A DNA stretch of 30,834 nt from an uncultured Oceanospirillaceae bacterium (lineage in GTDB: Bacteria > Pseudomonadota > Gammaproteobacteria > Pseudomonadales > Oceanobacteraceae). The notes beneath the pieces are model-generated. The model was given only the letters and a program-made list of their open reading frames with translations, was not told where the DNA came from and did not search any database. Position 1 is the first letter of the stretch; each line of letters opens with the position of its first letter. Where the stretch lies: contig CALJVD010000135.1 in NCBI GenBank assembly GCA_937974825.1, forward strand, positions 1-30,834. Direction: 5' to 3'. Shown here in pieces: positions 1 through 8,165 of this stretch. A program made the translations under genes and the position numbers.

Positions 1-23
1 ATTTAATTAAATAGTTACGAACA

Positions 24-55
24 AAAGGGTAAGTCTAACGACTTGCCCTTTTTTT
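24..55 (+). terminator. Rho-independent terminator of a gene left of the window
   Basis: A 12-bp stem with one T-G wobble (AAAGGGTAAGTC at 24-35 against GACTTGCCCTTT at 40-51) closes a TAAC loop and runs into a T tract (49-55). It ends transcription of a plus-strand gene lying outside the window and insulates the dsbG-like gene that follows. Confidence 0.85.
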
Positions 56-84
56 ATGCGTGTAAGAAAGTAAAAAAGAACTTA

Positions 85-90
85 TATAAT
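85..90 (+). promoter_or_regulatory. Putative -10 box for the dsbG-like gene
   Basis: A perfect TATAAT lies about 55 bases upstream of the dsbG-like start, just after the upstream terminator. No convincing -35 hexamer is seen 16-18 bases before it, so the call rests on the -10 alone. Confidence 0.4.
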
Positions 91-146
91 ACAAAGCATT
101 CAAAACAGTGCGTTATTTTAAAACAGTATGTAACTGAGAGCATGTG

Positions 147-932
147 ATGAAGAAATTATTATTAGCAGTATCAGCAGCAGTCATCGCGGTGGGTGCTTTG
201 ATGGTGAACGCTTGGGCAGACAAACAATCAGACAAGCTGCCTGCGCCGGTCACTGCATTGCTCGATATTGGTATTGAGGTGGTTGAGCAGTTTGAGGCGC
301 CTTCTGGCTTAACCGGATACGGCGCCACCTATGAAGGCCGACCATTGGCTATTTACTTAACCGAAGATGGTAAGCACGCCATAGTAGGCAAGTTATTTGA
401 TAGCCAAGGGCACGATCTTACTGAAAAAACACTGGAACGCATTGTTGCAGCTCCAGGTGCAGAAAAAGCATGGGATTTGTTAGAAAAAAGCCATTGGGTA
501 TTAGATGGTAACGCCGATGCAGAGGTTATAGTGTATGAATTTACTGACCCAAACTGTCCCTTTTGCCATAAGTTTTGGCAAGCTACACGCCCTTGGGTTG
601 ATGCAGGTAAGGTGCAGATTCGCCACGTTATGGTCGGCATCATAAGACCCGATAGCCCTCATAAAGCCGCCTCTATTCTAGCAGCCGATAATCCCAGTGA
701 AGCTTTTGCCCGCTCTCACGAACGCTATAACCGTGGTGGTGCTGAAATTGCCAACAACATACCACGCAAAGCTAAAGAACAAGTGGTTGAAAATAATGCG
801 CTGATGAAATCATTAGGCTATTTTGCAACCCCCGCCATTGTTTATGAAAACAAAACCGGTCTGTTTGGTGTGAAGCAAGGTCTGCCTCAGGGAGATGAGC
901 TGATTGAAATAATGGGCAGCCCTAAGCCTTAA
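147..932 (+). CDS. dsbG: DsbG-like thiol:disulfide interchange protein, periplasmic
   Basis: This is a secreted disulfide isomerase/chaperone of the DsbC/DsbG family, 261 residues. The N-terminus (MKKLLLAVSAAV...) is a Sec signal peptide with probable cleavage after AWA near residue 25. An N-terminal dimerisation region is followed by a thioredoxin fold with the active site CPFC at about residues 137-140, in the context FTDPNCPFC, and the cis-proline in ATP near residue 229. The spacing and the run WVDAGKVQIRHVMVG resemble DsbG more than DsbC. DsbG usually carries CPYC, so Phe replaces Tyr here. I chose ATG 147 over the in-frame GTG at 144 because the GAGAG at 136-140 is then 6 bases away. 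DsbG protects or repairs single cysteines oxidised to sulfenic acid and is kept reduced by DsbD; no dsbD partner is in the window. The gene stands alone. Confidence 0.88.
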   Translation: MKKLLLAVSAAVIAVGALMVNAWADKQSDKLPAPVTALLDIGIEVVEQFEAPSGLTGYGATYEGRPLAIYLTEDGKHAIVGKLFDSQGHDLTEKTLERIVAAPGAEKAWDLLEKSHWVLDGNADAEVIVYEFTDPNCPFCHKFWQATRPWVDAGKVQIRHVMVGIIRPDSPHKAASILAADNPSEAFARSHERYNRGGAEIANNIPRKAKEQVVENNALMKSLGYFATPAIVYENKTGLFGVKQGLPQGDELIEIMGSPKP

Positions 933-961
933 ATATATGCCAGCCAGGGAAGGGGTTTAAA

Positions 962-1038
962 TGGCCCACCCTGCAGGAATCGAACCTGCGGCCTGCTCCT
1001 TAGGAGGGAGCCGCTCTATCCAACTGAGCTAAGGGCGG
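962..1038 (-). tRNA. tRNA-Arg (anticodon CCT)
   Basis: On the minus strand the 77 bases fold into a complete cloverleaf. The acceptor stem CCGCCCT pairs with AGGGTGG (one G-U), the D arm contains AGCTCAGTTGGATAGAGC, the anticodon stem is GCTCC/GGAGC with loop CTCCTAA, and the T arm is GCAGG-TTCGATT-CCTGC. The loop gives anticodon CCT, which reads the arginine codon AGG. The discriminator is G and the CCA end is encoded (962-964). Confidence 0.96.
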
Positions 1039-1072
1039 AAAGCTTCTGATACACAGCATAAGAAGGGAGCGT

Positions 1073-1101
1073 ATTTTAACGTTAAAAATATTCACTGTCA
1101 G
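1073..1101 (-). promoter_or_regulatory. Promoter of tRNA-Arg
   Basis: On the minus strand CTGACA (plus 1096-1101) and TAAAAT (plus 1073-1078) are separated by exactly 17 bases, each one mismatch from the sigma-70 consensus. A C-rich discriminator (ACGCTCCC) follows, as is typical of stringently controlled stable-RNA promoters. The -35 box overlaps a 15-bp palindrome (TTCACTG-T-CAGTGAA, 1091-1105). Confidence 0.75.
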
Positions 1102-1256
1102 TGAAAAAAGAACTTAAAATGACATCTTTATTTTTACTAAGTACTTAAATTCTTTAGCTTTCTTAATAGTTACTACTAAAGAGGTAAGTATTTATGCTTG
1201 TAATACCCGATTAAAATTGTCAGGATTAAAGCACATCGACTTTTTTTATACGAGCT

Positions 1257-1709
1257 ATGGCTACAAATCAGTTAACGCTACCTAAACACAACCCTCAGTT
1301 GGTTCAAAATACTGCACTTAGAATACTGTTAATAGGTATCGGCTTTTTAAGTGTGGCGTTAGGCGTCATAGGTATATTTCTACCTTTGCTGCCCACTACA
1401 CCTTTCTTATTATTATCTGCTGCTTGCTTTACTCGTACGTCGCCTAAGTTTTATGACTGGTTGGTCGCTCACCCTAGGTTAGGGAAATACATTGTGTATT
1501 ATTTGCACGGTCGGGGTATTCCTAAAAAGGCAAAGTTTTATACTTTAGCGATGATATGGACGACCATGCTAGTGAGCGCCTTTGTCTTATTAGACAGCCC
1601 TATTGTTAGAGTCATTTTGCCCATCATAGGGGTGTTGGTTAGCATTTATATTTTACGTCAGCCAAACCTAGAACTGCAGCCAAAGTCTTACCAAAATAAC
1701 CAAGAATAA
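1257..1709 (+). CDS. ybaN: YbaN/DUF454 family inner-membrane protein
   Basis: A 150-residue integral membrane protein of the DUF454 (YbaN) family, whose function is not established. The family hallmark is visible: a first hydrophobic helix running into GIFLPLLPTTPFLLLSA (about residues 39-55), then a Cys-Phe with a polar stretch (SPKFYDWLVAHP), then the HGRGIPKKAK loop (about 85-94), and two further membrane helices to about residue 134. The soluble tail is short and Gln/Asn-rich. No Shine-Dalgarno sequence is obvious before ATG 1257 (gagctATG). The last 22 bases overlap the 3' end of the convergent SLC13-type transporter. Family assignment is firm; the role is unknown. Confidence 0.8.
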   Translation: MATNQLTLPKHNPQLVQNTALRILLIGIGFLSVALGVIGIFLPLLPTTPFLLLSAACFTRTSPKFYDWLVAHPRLGKYIVYYLHGRGIPKKAKFYTLAMIWTTMLVSAFVLLDSPIVRVILPIIGVLVSIYILRQPNLELQPKSYQNNQE

Positions 1710-3043
1710 ATACTAATAAGCACAATACAGCTTAGGTTGAGTACAAGGCCTGCGCTCATCATGGCTCTTTGTGGAATATGTCCTGTGGCAAACACTAAGG
1801 CATTCGGTGGTGTGGCAACAGGCAGCATAAAGGCGCAAGAGGCACTGACAGCAATTAATGCAGCTAAGATAACAGGGTCTAATCCTAACGCGGGTGCCAC
1901 AGCCGCAAAGACAGGGATAAGCAGCGCAGCACTGGCAGTGTTACTGGCAAGTTCAGTTAAGAACACCACGAAGGCCACAATGACTAGAATGACCATAAAG
2001 GGTGACACGCCACCTAGCCAATTGCTCAGGTTTTGAGCTAAGAACAAACTAGTGCCTGTTTCTTTCAAAATAGCACTTAAACATAAGCCACCACCGAACA
2101 AAATAAGTACACCCCAGTCGGTACTCTTTTCTATATCTTTCCAACCAACCGCACCACTAACCACTAAAGCGATCAGTGCACTCATGGCTACTAATGTATC
2201 GAATGATGAAAAGCCACCTAAAAGAGCATTGATGGGCGAGCTAAATATCCAGAACACAACAGCGAATAAGAAAATGCCGATGGTGGCTTTTTTATGATAA
2301 TTCCACTGTGTCTTCTCTTGTTTATAGCGAACGCTATGACTCAAATCAGGCTTAAATATTAAATATAAGCTGCCAATAGCTGCCGGTAATAGCATCAGTG
2401 TGAGTGGCAACGCTTTAATTAGCCATTGTGAAAACGTTAAACCGGTTACAGCGGCCGCAATTGCATTAGGCGGGCTGCCCACTAAAGTGGCAATGCCGCC
2501 GATGTTAGCGCAATAAGCAACGCCCAATAAAGTAAATATCCACAAGCGTTTATCGTGTTCATCCCTAACTTGGTACAGCATACCAATGGTTAAAGGCAGC
2601 ATCATAGCGGCGGTGGCGGTATTGCTTATCCACATCGAAAGAATGGCGGTGACAGCAAAGAGTAAAAGCAGCGCGATGGATAATTTGCCTTTAGCTAATG
2701 CTAATACATGAGCGGCAATTGCCTGATCGAGCCCTTGCTTATGTAGCGCAGAGGCCAAAGCAAAGCCACCTAAGAATAAGAAAATAATAGGGTGCGCAAA
2801 GCTCCCAAAAGCGACTGTTGTATTAAATACATTAAGACTTACTGCCAATATAGGTACAAGCAGGGCGGTAATACTGATGTGTATCACTTCGGTTAACCAA
2901 AGAACGGCGACAAAGATTAAAATGCTTAATCCTTTGGTAATAGGCTCGTCGAAGGGCAGCAGGTTAAGCAGTAAAACAAATAGAACAATATCGGCAATAA
3001 GAACTTTATTCTTTGTGTTCTGAGATGAAGGTGTCGTTAACAT
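1688..3043 (-). CDS. DASS/SLC13 family sodium:anion (di/tricarboxylate) symporter
   Basis: A 451-residue polytopic membrane protein of the divalent anion:sodium symporter family (the VcINDY/SLC13 type). It has the two inverted-repeat SNT signatures that line the substrate and sodium sites: SNTAT at about 140-144 and SNTAS at about 367-371. Each is followed by its partner loop, GSPPNA at about 189-194 and ATPPNA at about 410-415. About eleven or twelve hydrophobic helices are visible, beginning near residue 15. Such carriers import dicarboxylates, citrate or sulfate with Na+; the sequence alone does not settle the substrate. It is a single gene, converging on and overlapping ybaN by 22 bases. 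It starts at ATG 3043 in an AT-rich leader. Confidence 0.85.
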   Translation of the reverse strand: MLTTPSSQNTKNKVLIADIVLFVLLLNLLPFDEPITKGLSILIFVAVLWLTEVIHISITALLVPILAVSLNVFNTTVAFGSFAHPIIFLFLGGFALASALHKQGLDQAIAAHVLALAKGKLSIALLLLFAVTAILSMWISNTATAAMMLPLTIGMLYQVRDEHDKRLWIFTLLGVAYCANIGGIATLVGSPPNAIAAAVTGLTFSQWLIKALPLTLMLLPAAIGSLYLIFKPDLSHSVRYKQEKTQWNYHKKATIGIFLFAVVFWIFSSPINALLGGFSSFDTLVAMSALIALVVSGAVGWKDIEKSTDWGVLILFGGGLCLSAILKETGTSLFLAQNLSNWLGGVSPFMVILVIVAFVVFLTELASNTASAALLIPVFAAVAPALGLDPVILAALIAVSASCAFMLPVATPPNALVFATGHIPQRAMMSAGLVLNLSCIVLISIYSWLFW

Positions 3044-3217
3044 AAGTTTAGCCCCAGAGAAGAAAAAAGAATGTGCTATAAGTGAAGCTAAAAATAAAAG
3101 TGCGTGTTAGCTCAAATCTGTAAAGATGGATGGTTATTTAAAGTAGATTACCCACAGACAGTATGGCAATCAAGGTGGTATATGCTTAGACGTAAGTCTG
3201 ACTGACATTTTGCAGAC

Positions 3218-3243
3218 AATAAAAAAGGAGCCGAAGCTCCTTT
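3218..3243 (-). terminator. Terminator of metG
   Basis: On the minus strand an 8-bp stem (AAAGGAGC/GCTCCTTT) is closed by a stable TTCG tetraloop and followed by a T-run (plus-strand A-run 3221-3226). It starts about 20 bases after the metG stop codon. Confidence 0.88.
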
Positions 3244-3262
3244 AGTAATGCGTAAAGACTTA

Positions 3263-5365
3263 TTACATAACACGCATGCCTGGTACGGCACCATCGTGTG
3301 GCTCTAATAAGAAAATATCTTTATCGCCAGGGCCAGCAGCCAAGACCATGCCTTCCGATAGACCAAACTTCATCTTACGGGCGGCTAAGTTGGCGACCAT
3401 AATGGTCAGCTTGCCTACCAAATCTTCAGGTGCGTAGGCGGCTTTAATACCAGAGAATACGTTACGAGTTTCACCGTTACCTATATCTAGGGTCAGTTGC
3501 AGTAGTTTGTCTGCACCTTCAACGTGCTGGGCATCAACAATTTTAGCCACGCGCAAATCAACTTTGGCGAAATCACCAAATTCAATGGTCTCTGCAATCT
3601 CTTCAGAGCCATCTTCACGAAGGGCTGGGCCTTTCTTCTTGGTGTTTTTTTGCTGTTTTTTGCTGTCTTTAGCTGCGCTGTCTTTTTTAGTGCTAATACC
3701 GACTTCTTTGGCAAGCTCTTCTTTCGTTTCTTCTAAAATGGCCGTGATCTTATCCATTTCAGCGCGCGCCAACATTGGCTTGAATTTATTGATTTCATGG
3801 CCAAGTAGGTGCTGCTTGCGGCTTTCCCAATTAAGGTTGTCAATGTTCAAGAAGGCACAGGTTTTATCGGCGATTTCAGGTAATACAGGCGCCAGATAGG
3901 TTGCAAGTTGGTGGAACAAATTTAGCGCAACAGAGCAGACTTCCAGAACTTCCTGCTGACGTCCTTCTTCTTTGTTCATTGCCCAGGGGGCTTTATGCTG
4001 AATGTATTCGTTAGCACGATCTGCTAATGCCATGACTTCTTTCATGGCACGACCAAATTCACGCTTCTCATACATTTGGGCAATGTTATCACCAGCATCA
4101 ACAAAGTCTTGCAGCATGGCAGGTTCGGCACATTCAGTGCTTAGTTTGCCACCGGCTTTAGCAACAAAGCTGGCCGTACGACTAGCAATATTAACCAGTT
4201 TGTTTACTAGGTCTGTGTTTACACGCTGAACAAAGTCTTCTAAGTTTAAGTCGAAGTCATCCACACCAGAGTTTAACTTGGCCGCAAAGTAATAGCGCAA
4301 GTAAGTTGGATTTAGATGATTTAAGAAGGTGCGCGCTTTAATAAAGGTACCGCGAGACTTAGACATCTTAGCGCCATTAACTGTCACAAAACCGTGTGCA
4401 TTGATGGCAGTAGGTGTGCGGTAACCAGCCGTTTTTAACATGGCAGGCCAGAATAGGGCGTGGAAGTTAATGATGTCTTTACCGATAAAGTGATAAAGCT
4501 CAGCGGTTGAGTCTTTATTCCAGAATTCATCAAAGCTTAGGTCGCCACGACGGTCACATAAGTTTTTAAAGCTCGCCATGTAACCAATAGGAGCATCTAG
4601 CCATACATAGAAATATTTGCCCGGCGCATCAGGGATTTCAAAACCAAAGTAGGGAGCATCACGAGAAATATCCCACTCTTGTAAGCCGCTGTCTAACCAT
4701 TCAGAAAGTTTGTTAGCAACTTCGTCTTGCAATGCACCAGAGCGTGTCCACTCTTTTAAAAAGCCTTCAAATTCAGGCAATTTAAAGAAGTAGTGCTCAG
4801 ATTCTTTTTCAACCGGTGTGGCACCAGAAATGGTAGAAAACGGGTTGATTAACTCTGCCGGTGTATAAGTTGCACCACAAGCTTCACAGTTATCACCGTA
4901 CTGGTCAGCAGCGTTACATTTGGGGCACTCACCTTTGATATAACGGTCGGCTAAAAATATTTCCTTAACCGGGTCAAAAAGCTGTTTGATTTTGCGTACA
5001 GCAATATGGCCGTTATCACGACAGGCCTTATAAATTTCTTCAGAGAAAATACGGTTTTCTTCGCTGTGCGTGCTGTGATAGTTATCAAAGGCTATATGGA
5101 AATCAGCAAAGTCGGTTTCGTGTTCTTTTTTTACACGAGCAATTAATTCTTCAGAGGTAATGCCCTCTTGCTGTGCACGCAACATAATGGCCGTGCCGTG
5201 GGCGTCATCGGCGCACACATAGTAACATTCGTTACCGCGAGACTTCTGAAAGCGCACCCAAATATCGGTTTGGATATATTCTAATAAGTGTCCTAAATGG
5301 ATAGAACCATTGGCATAAGGAAGGGCGCTTGTGACTAAAATTTTACGGGGGTTCTGTGCGGTCAT
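3263..5365 (-). CDS. metG: Methionyl-tRNA synthetase
   Basis: A class Ia aminoacyl-tRNA synthetase, 700 residues, that charges tRNA-Met for initiation and elongation. The Rossmann core carries the HIGH-type motif HLGH (residues 23-26) and the KMSKS loop (332-336). Between them is a zinc knuckle, CPKC...CEAC (Cys 146, 149, 159, 162), typical of the MetG1 form. An anticodon-binding helical domain follows. A Lys-rich linker at about 560-580 leads to a C-terminal EMAP/Trbp111-like tRNA-binding domain (from about residue 595, DFAKVDLRVAKIV), which makes the enzyme dimeric in related bacteria. Length matches the family. It is monocistronic with its own terminator. In many relatives mrp/apbC lies divergent to metG; here the gene upstream on the same strand is ypjD, more than 100 bases away. 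Confidence 0.97.
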   Translation of the reverse strand: MTAQNPRKILVTSALPYANGSIHLGHLLEYIQTDIWVRFQKSRGNECYYVCADDAHGTAIMLRAQQEGITSEELIARVKKEHETDFADFHIAFDNYHSTHSEENRIFSEEIYKACRDNGHIAVRKIKQLFDPVKEIFLADRYIKGECPKCNAADQYGDNCEACGATYTPAELINPFSTISGATPVEKESEHYFFKLPEFEGFLKEWTRSGALQDEVANKLSEWLDSGLQEWDISRDAPYFGFEIPDAPGKYFYVWLDAPIGYMASFKNLCDRRGDLSFDEFWNKDSTAELYHFIGKDIINFHALFWPAMLKTAGYRTPTAINAHGFVTVNGAKMSKSRGTFIKARTFLNHLNPTYLRYYFAAKLNSGVDDFDLNLEDFVQRVNTDLVNKLVNIASRTASFVAKAGGKLSTECAEPAMLQDFVDAGDNIAQMYEKREFGRAMKEVMALADRANEYIQHKAPWAMNKEEGRQQEVLEVCSVALNLFHQLATYLAPVLPEIADKTCAFLNIDNLNWESRKQHLLGHEINKFKPMLARAEMDKITAILEETKEELAKEVGISTKKDSAAKDSKKQQKNTKKKGPALREDGSEEIAETIEFGDFAKVDLRVAKIVDAQHVEGADKLLQLTLDIGNGETRNVFSGIKAAYAPEDLVGKLTIMVANLAARKMKFGLSEGMVLAAGPGDKDIFLLEPHDGAVPGMRVM

Positions 5366-5462
5366 GACAATTCGCTACAAGTTATATGGATTTAATGAAG
5401 TCCAGCATTGTAGCGAAGATGATGACTCTAGGGTAGAGCAGACTCTGGAAAGCAGCGTAAGA

Positions 5463-5492
5463 AACCGCCGAGCAATGGCTAGGCAGCTCGGC
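5463..5492 (-). terminator. Possible terminator overlapping the ypjD stop
   Basis: A 7-bp GC-rich stem (GCCGAGC at 5467-5473 with GCTCGGC at 5486-5492) encloses the ypjD stop codon and is followed on the minus strand by GGTTTCTT. The T tract is poor, so it is a weak or partial terminator at best. Confidence 0.4.
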
Positions 5493-6282
5493 TAAGTAGT
5501 ATCTCTAAGACAAATTTACTGCCGAAATACGACAGAATCATAAAGCCGGTACCTATTAGGGTCCAACGGCTTGCCACTATACCGCGCCAACCAAAGCGGT
5601 AACGACCAAATAATAAGCCTGCAAAAATAAGCCAGCTAATTAAAGCAAAGACAACCTTATGACTTAAGTGCTGACCTTTAAGATCGAAGACATAGGGCCA
5701 ACCAATAACATAGCTTGCGGTGAGTAAAATCATGCCCAGCCAAATCATTTCAAACAGTAGCCTATCCATGAGCTGTAAAGGCGGTAATGATTTAATAAAA
5801 CCTTTAGTTTGTCGGTTTTTTAAAGCGTTATCTTGTAGGTAAAGCAAAACCGATTGCACGGCGGCAATGGTCAGTACGCTGTAGGCAAGAATAGACAAAA
5901 GAATATGCCAAGCTAAGCCATATTGAATATTAGTTAAGGGGCTGTATGTGTCGGTAAGGGCAGTAACTAATATGATAAGCGACGCCATGGGCAGCAAACC
6001 AATAAATAAATTGTCGATCGGTTTGCGCCAACTTGAAAATAACAGTAATAAAACGATAACTAAGCTAATTAGAGAGCCTACTTCAAAGGTAGCAAAGTTA
6101 ATGTGTTGCTCACCAAAAATGCTCATTCCCATGCTGCCAAAATGCAACAGAGCGCCGATCATGGTGCTCATCAGTACCAACGAGCGATTTTTAGGTGCGT
6201 GGCCGGAAAGACCTTGCCACTGGCGATAAGCTGCCCATAGATAAAAACCGATGGCAGGAATTGCAAACACTAAACCAGACAT
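5479..6282 (-). CDS. ypjD: YpjD/CcsA-like cytochrome c assembly family membrane protein
   Basis: A 267-residue protein with about eight hydrophobic helices, belonging to the CcsA/CcmC/HemX-related group found next to ffh in gammaproteobacteria (inner membrane protein YpjD, sometimes called CorE). The conserved core includes LAWHILLSILAYS (about residues 123-135) and the C-terminal LKGQHLSHKVVFALISW (about 201-217), whose histidines fit the haem-handling fold of the superfamily. Fusion to or coexpression with ffh is not seen: the genes are divergent, as is usual. A GGAG lies about 10 bases before ATG 6282. E. coli YpjD has no settled biochemical role, so the function is left open. The intergenic region with ffh holds promoters for both genes. 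Confidence 0.82.
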   Translation of the reverse strand: MSGLVFAIPAIGFYLWAAYRQWQGLSGHAPKNRSLVLMSTMIGALLHFGSMGMSIFGEQHINFATFEVGSLISLVIVLLLLFSSWRKPIDNLFIGLLPMASLIILVTALTDTYSPLTNIQYGLAWHILLSILAYSVLTIAAVQSVLLYLQDNALKNRQTKGFIKSLPPLQLMDRLLFEMIWLGMILLTASYVIGWPYVFDLKGQHLSHKVVFALISWLIFAGLLFGRYRFGWRGIVASRWTLIGTGFMILSYFGSKFVLEILLSRAA

Positions 6283-6423
6283 AACAATATTTCTCCAAAG
6301 AATGACTTAGTTTCGCACAAGCGCAAAAAAGTTTTAAGTGTTCTGTTTTTTAGATTGAACATATTTATTGATACAGAGTAAGCATAATCATAATGCAGAG
6401 AGCAAATGAAAGCCGTATAAATT

Positions 6424-6451
6424 TTGGCTAACACTATAAGCAGGTTATACT
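6424..6451 (+). promoter_or_regulatory. Putative ffh promoter
   Basis: TTGGCT (6424-6429), 16 bases, then TATACT (6446-6451) gives a reasonable sigma-70 promoter 35 bases before the ffh start codon. Confidence 0.6.
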
Positions 6452-6485
6452 TCGCCCAATTATTTATATTTTTGAGTTTATTGTT

Positions 6486-7892
6486 ATGTTTGAGAGCTTA
6501 ACCGACCGCTTAGGTGGTGCGTTAAAGAGTATTAGCGGCCAATCTAAGCTCACCGAAGAAAACATTAAAGGCACTGTGCGCGAAGTGCGCATGGCGCTAT
6601 TAGAAGCAGATGTTGCCTTACCCGTAGTAAAAGCCTTTACCGACCAAGTAAAAGAGCGTGCTATTGGTGCCGATGTTTTAAAAAGTTTAAACCCTGGGCA
6701 AGTTTTTCTTAAGATTGTTCATGAAGAGCTGCAAAGCGTCATGGGTGAAGCTAATGAAAAGCTTAACCTAGCCACACAGCCACCGGCCATCGTATTAATG
6801 GCAGGTTTACAGGGTGCGGGTAAAACCACCACCGTTGCAAAACTGGCTAAATACTTACAAGAGCGTGAAAAGAAAAAAGTAATGGTGGTGTCTGCTGACG
6901 TTTACCGTCCTGCAGCAATCAAGCAGTTAGAAACACTGGCCTCAGAAGTAGGTGCTACCTTCTGCCCATCCGATTTAAACCAGAAGCCTGTTGATATTGC
7001 TAATAACGCAGTGGATGCTGCTAAACGTGCTGGCGCCGATGTGTTAATCGTCGATACCGCGGGTCGTTTAGCCGTTGATGCCGACATGATGGCGGAAATT
7101 CAAGCGCTGCATAAAGCGTTAAATCCAATTGAAACCTTGTTTGTGGTCGATGCCATGACAGGGCAAGACGCGGCCAATACAGCCAAGGCGTTCAGTGATG
7201 CTCTACCGTTAACCGGTGTGGTATTAACGAAAGCAGACGGTGATGCGCGTGGTGGTGCTGCGTTATCGGTACGTCATATTACTGGCAAGCCCATTAAGTT
7301 TATGGGTATGGGCGAGAAAATCGATGCTCTAGAGCCTTTCCACCCAGATCGTGTGGCTTCACGTATTTTAGACTTAGGTGACGTACTGTCGTTAATCGAA
7401 CAGGCAGAGCGTAACGTCGATAAGAAAAAAGCCGATAAACTTGCCAAGAAAATCAAATCGGGCAAAGGCTTTGATCTAGAAGACTTCCTTGATCAAATCC
7501 AGCAAATGAAAAACATGGGCGGTATTACCTCTATGTTAGACAAACTGCCGGGCATGGGTAACTTAGGCAATATGGCTAAGCAGACCGATGCAGCCGAGAA
7601 AAACTTCAAGCAAATGGAAGCTATTATTTATTCCATGACGCCAGAAGAGCGTCGCTTCCCAGATAAAATTAACGGTTCTCGCAAGCGTCGTATTGCTGCG
7701 GGTTCGGGCAATCAGATACAAGACGTTAACCGCGTATTAAAGCAACACAATCAAATGCAAAAGATGATGAGGAAGATGACCTCTAAAGGCGGCATGCAAA
7801 AAATGATGCGTGCTTTAGGCGGTGCTGCTAAGGGTGGCAACCCGTTTGGCGGCGGTGGTCCTTTCGGTGGCGGTATGCCTCCTATGCGCTAA
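6486..7892 (+). CDS. ffh: Signal recognition particle protein Ffh (SRP54 GTPase)
   Basis: Ffh binds 4.5S RNA and signal sequences of nascent membrane proteins and delivers ribosomes to FtsY. The order is the N domain (about 1-95), the G domain with P-loop GLQGAGKT (107-114), DTAGR (190-194) and TKAD (248-251), then a Met-rich M domain (from about 330) with the RNA-binding region NGSRKRRIAAGSG (about 398-410) and repeated Met pairs (QKMMRKMTS...). The C-terminus is a glycine-rich tail ending GGGMPPMR. The length of 468 residues fits the family. It is divergent from ypjD and followed by a strong terminator. In Pseudomonas-like relatives ffh is followed by rpsP-rimM-trmD-rplS; those genes are not here. 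The 4.5S RNA gene is not in the window. Confidence 0.97.
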   Translation: MFESLTDRLGGALKSISGQSKLTEENIKGTVREVRMALLEADVALPVVKAFTDQVKERAIGADVLKSLNPGQVFLKIVHEELQSVMGEANEKLNLATQPPAIVLMAGLQGAGKTTTVAKLAKYLQEREKKKVMVVSADVYRPAAIKQLETLASEVGATFCPSDLNQKPVDIANNAVDAAKRAGADVLIVDTAGRLAVDADMMAEIQALHKALNPIETLFVVDAMTGQDAANTAKAFSDALPLTGVVLTKADGDARGGAALSVRHITGKPIKFMGMGEKIDALEPFHPDRVASRILDLGDVLSLIEQAERNVDKKKADKLAKKIKSGKGFDLEDFLDQIQQMKNMGGITSMLDKLPGMGNLGNMAKQTDAAEKNFKQMEAIIYSMTPEERRFPDKINGSRKRRIAAGSGNQIQDVNRVLKQHNQMQKMMRKMTSKGGMQKMMRALGGAAKGGNPFGGGGPFGGGMPPMR

Positions 7893-7912
7893 CGCATTTG
7901 TGAACATTTATA

Positions 7913-7947
7913 AGCCTCTAATAAGTCACTTGTTAGGGGCTTTCTTT
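7913..7947 (+). terminator. Terminator of ffh
   Basis: A 13-bp stem with two G-T wobbles (AGCCTCTAATAAG at 7913-7925, CTTGTTAGGGGCT at 7929-7941) has a 3-base loop and is followed by TTCTTT. It lies about 20 bases after the ffh stop. Confidence 0.85.
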
Positions 7948-8011
7948 ATGTTTTACAGCAGCAAAAACTGCCAGTCGTGCGGCACCGTAGTTTGATGCGT
8001 TATGCCGAGTG

Positions 8012-8116
8012 AATGAAATATTCATTAACGAAGCTCTTAGCTAAATACCGCCAGCGCTTATAAAGCCTGTCAACCATATTCTGTATTGAATATAGTATTC
8101 AACATTTGCTGTTGAA
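8012..8116. promoter_or_regulatory. Cluster of inverted repeats upstream of thrC
   Basis: Three perfect inverted repeats lie in the ffh-thrC gap: AATGAA-ATA-TTCATT (8012-8026), TTGAATA-TAG-TATTCAA (8086-8102) and TTCAAC-7-GTTGAA (8098-8116). The last two share the middle TTCAA half-site, giving three alternating TTGAA half-sites about 12-14 bases apart. This is compatible with regulator binding sites, but no family can be named. No Thr/Ile-rich leader peptide is present, so E. coli-type attenuation is not supported. Confidence 0.4.
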
Positions 8117-8165
8117 ACATGTAAACTAACCACATTTTCTTTGATGAATAGTTAGGCTTTCGCCC

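Noticed and set aside
144..146. GTG 144 as the start of the dsbG-like gene
   Set aside because: ATG 147 is better placed after the GAGAG ribosome binding site and begins a standard signal peptide.
933..961. Possible tRNA-Arg terminator downstream of the tRNA
   Set aside because: No stable stem followed by a T-run could be found on the minus strand.
3507..3899. Plus-strand 130-codon open frame within metG
   Set aside because: Antisense shadow of the metG linker and C-terminal domain, rich in Ser/Leu as expected from the opposite strand; no ribosome binding site.
7948..7995. 15-residue frame after the ffh terminator considered as a thr leader peptide
   Set aside because: It contains one Thr and no Ile codons and no terminator/antiterminator pair follows, so attenuation is not supported.
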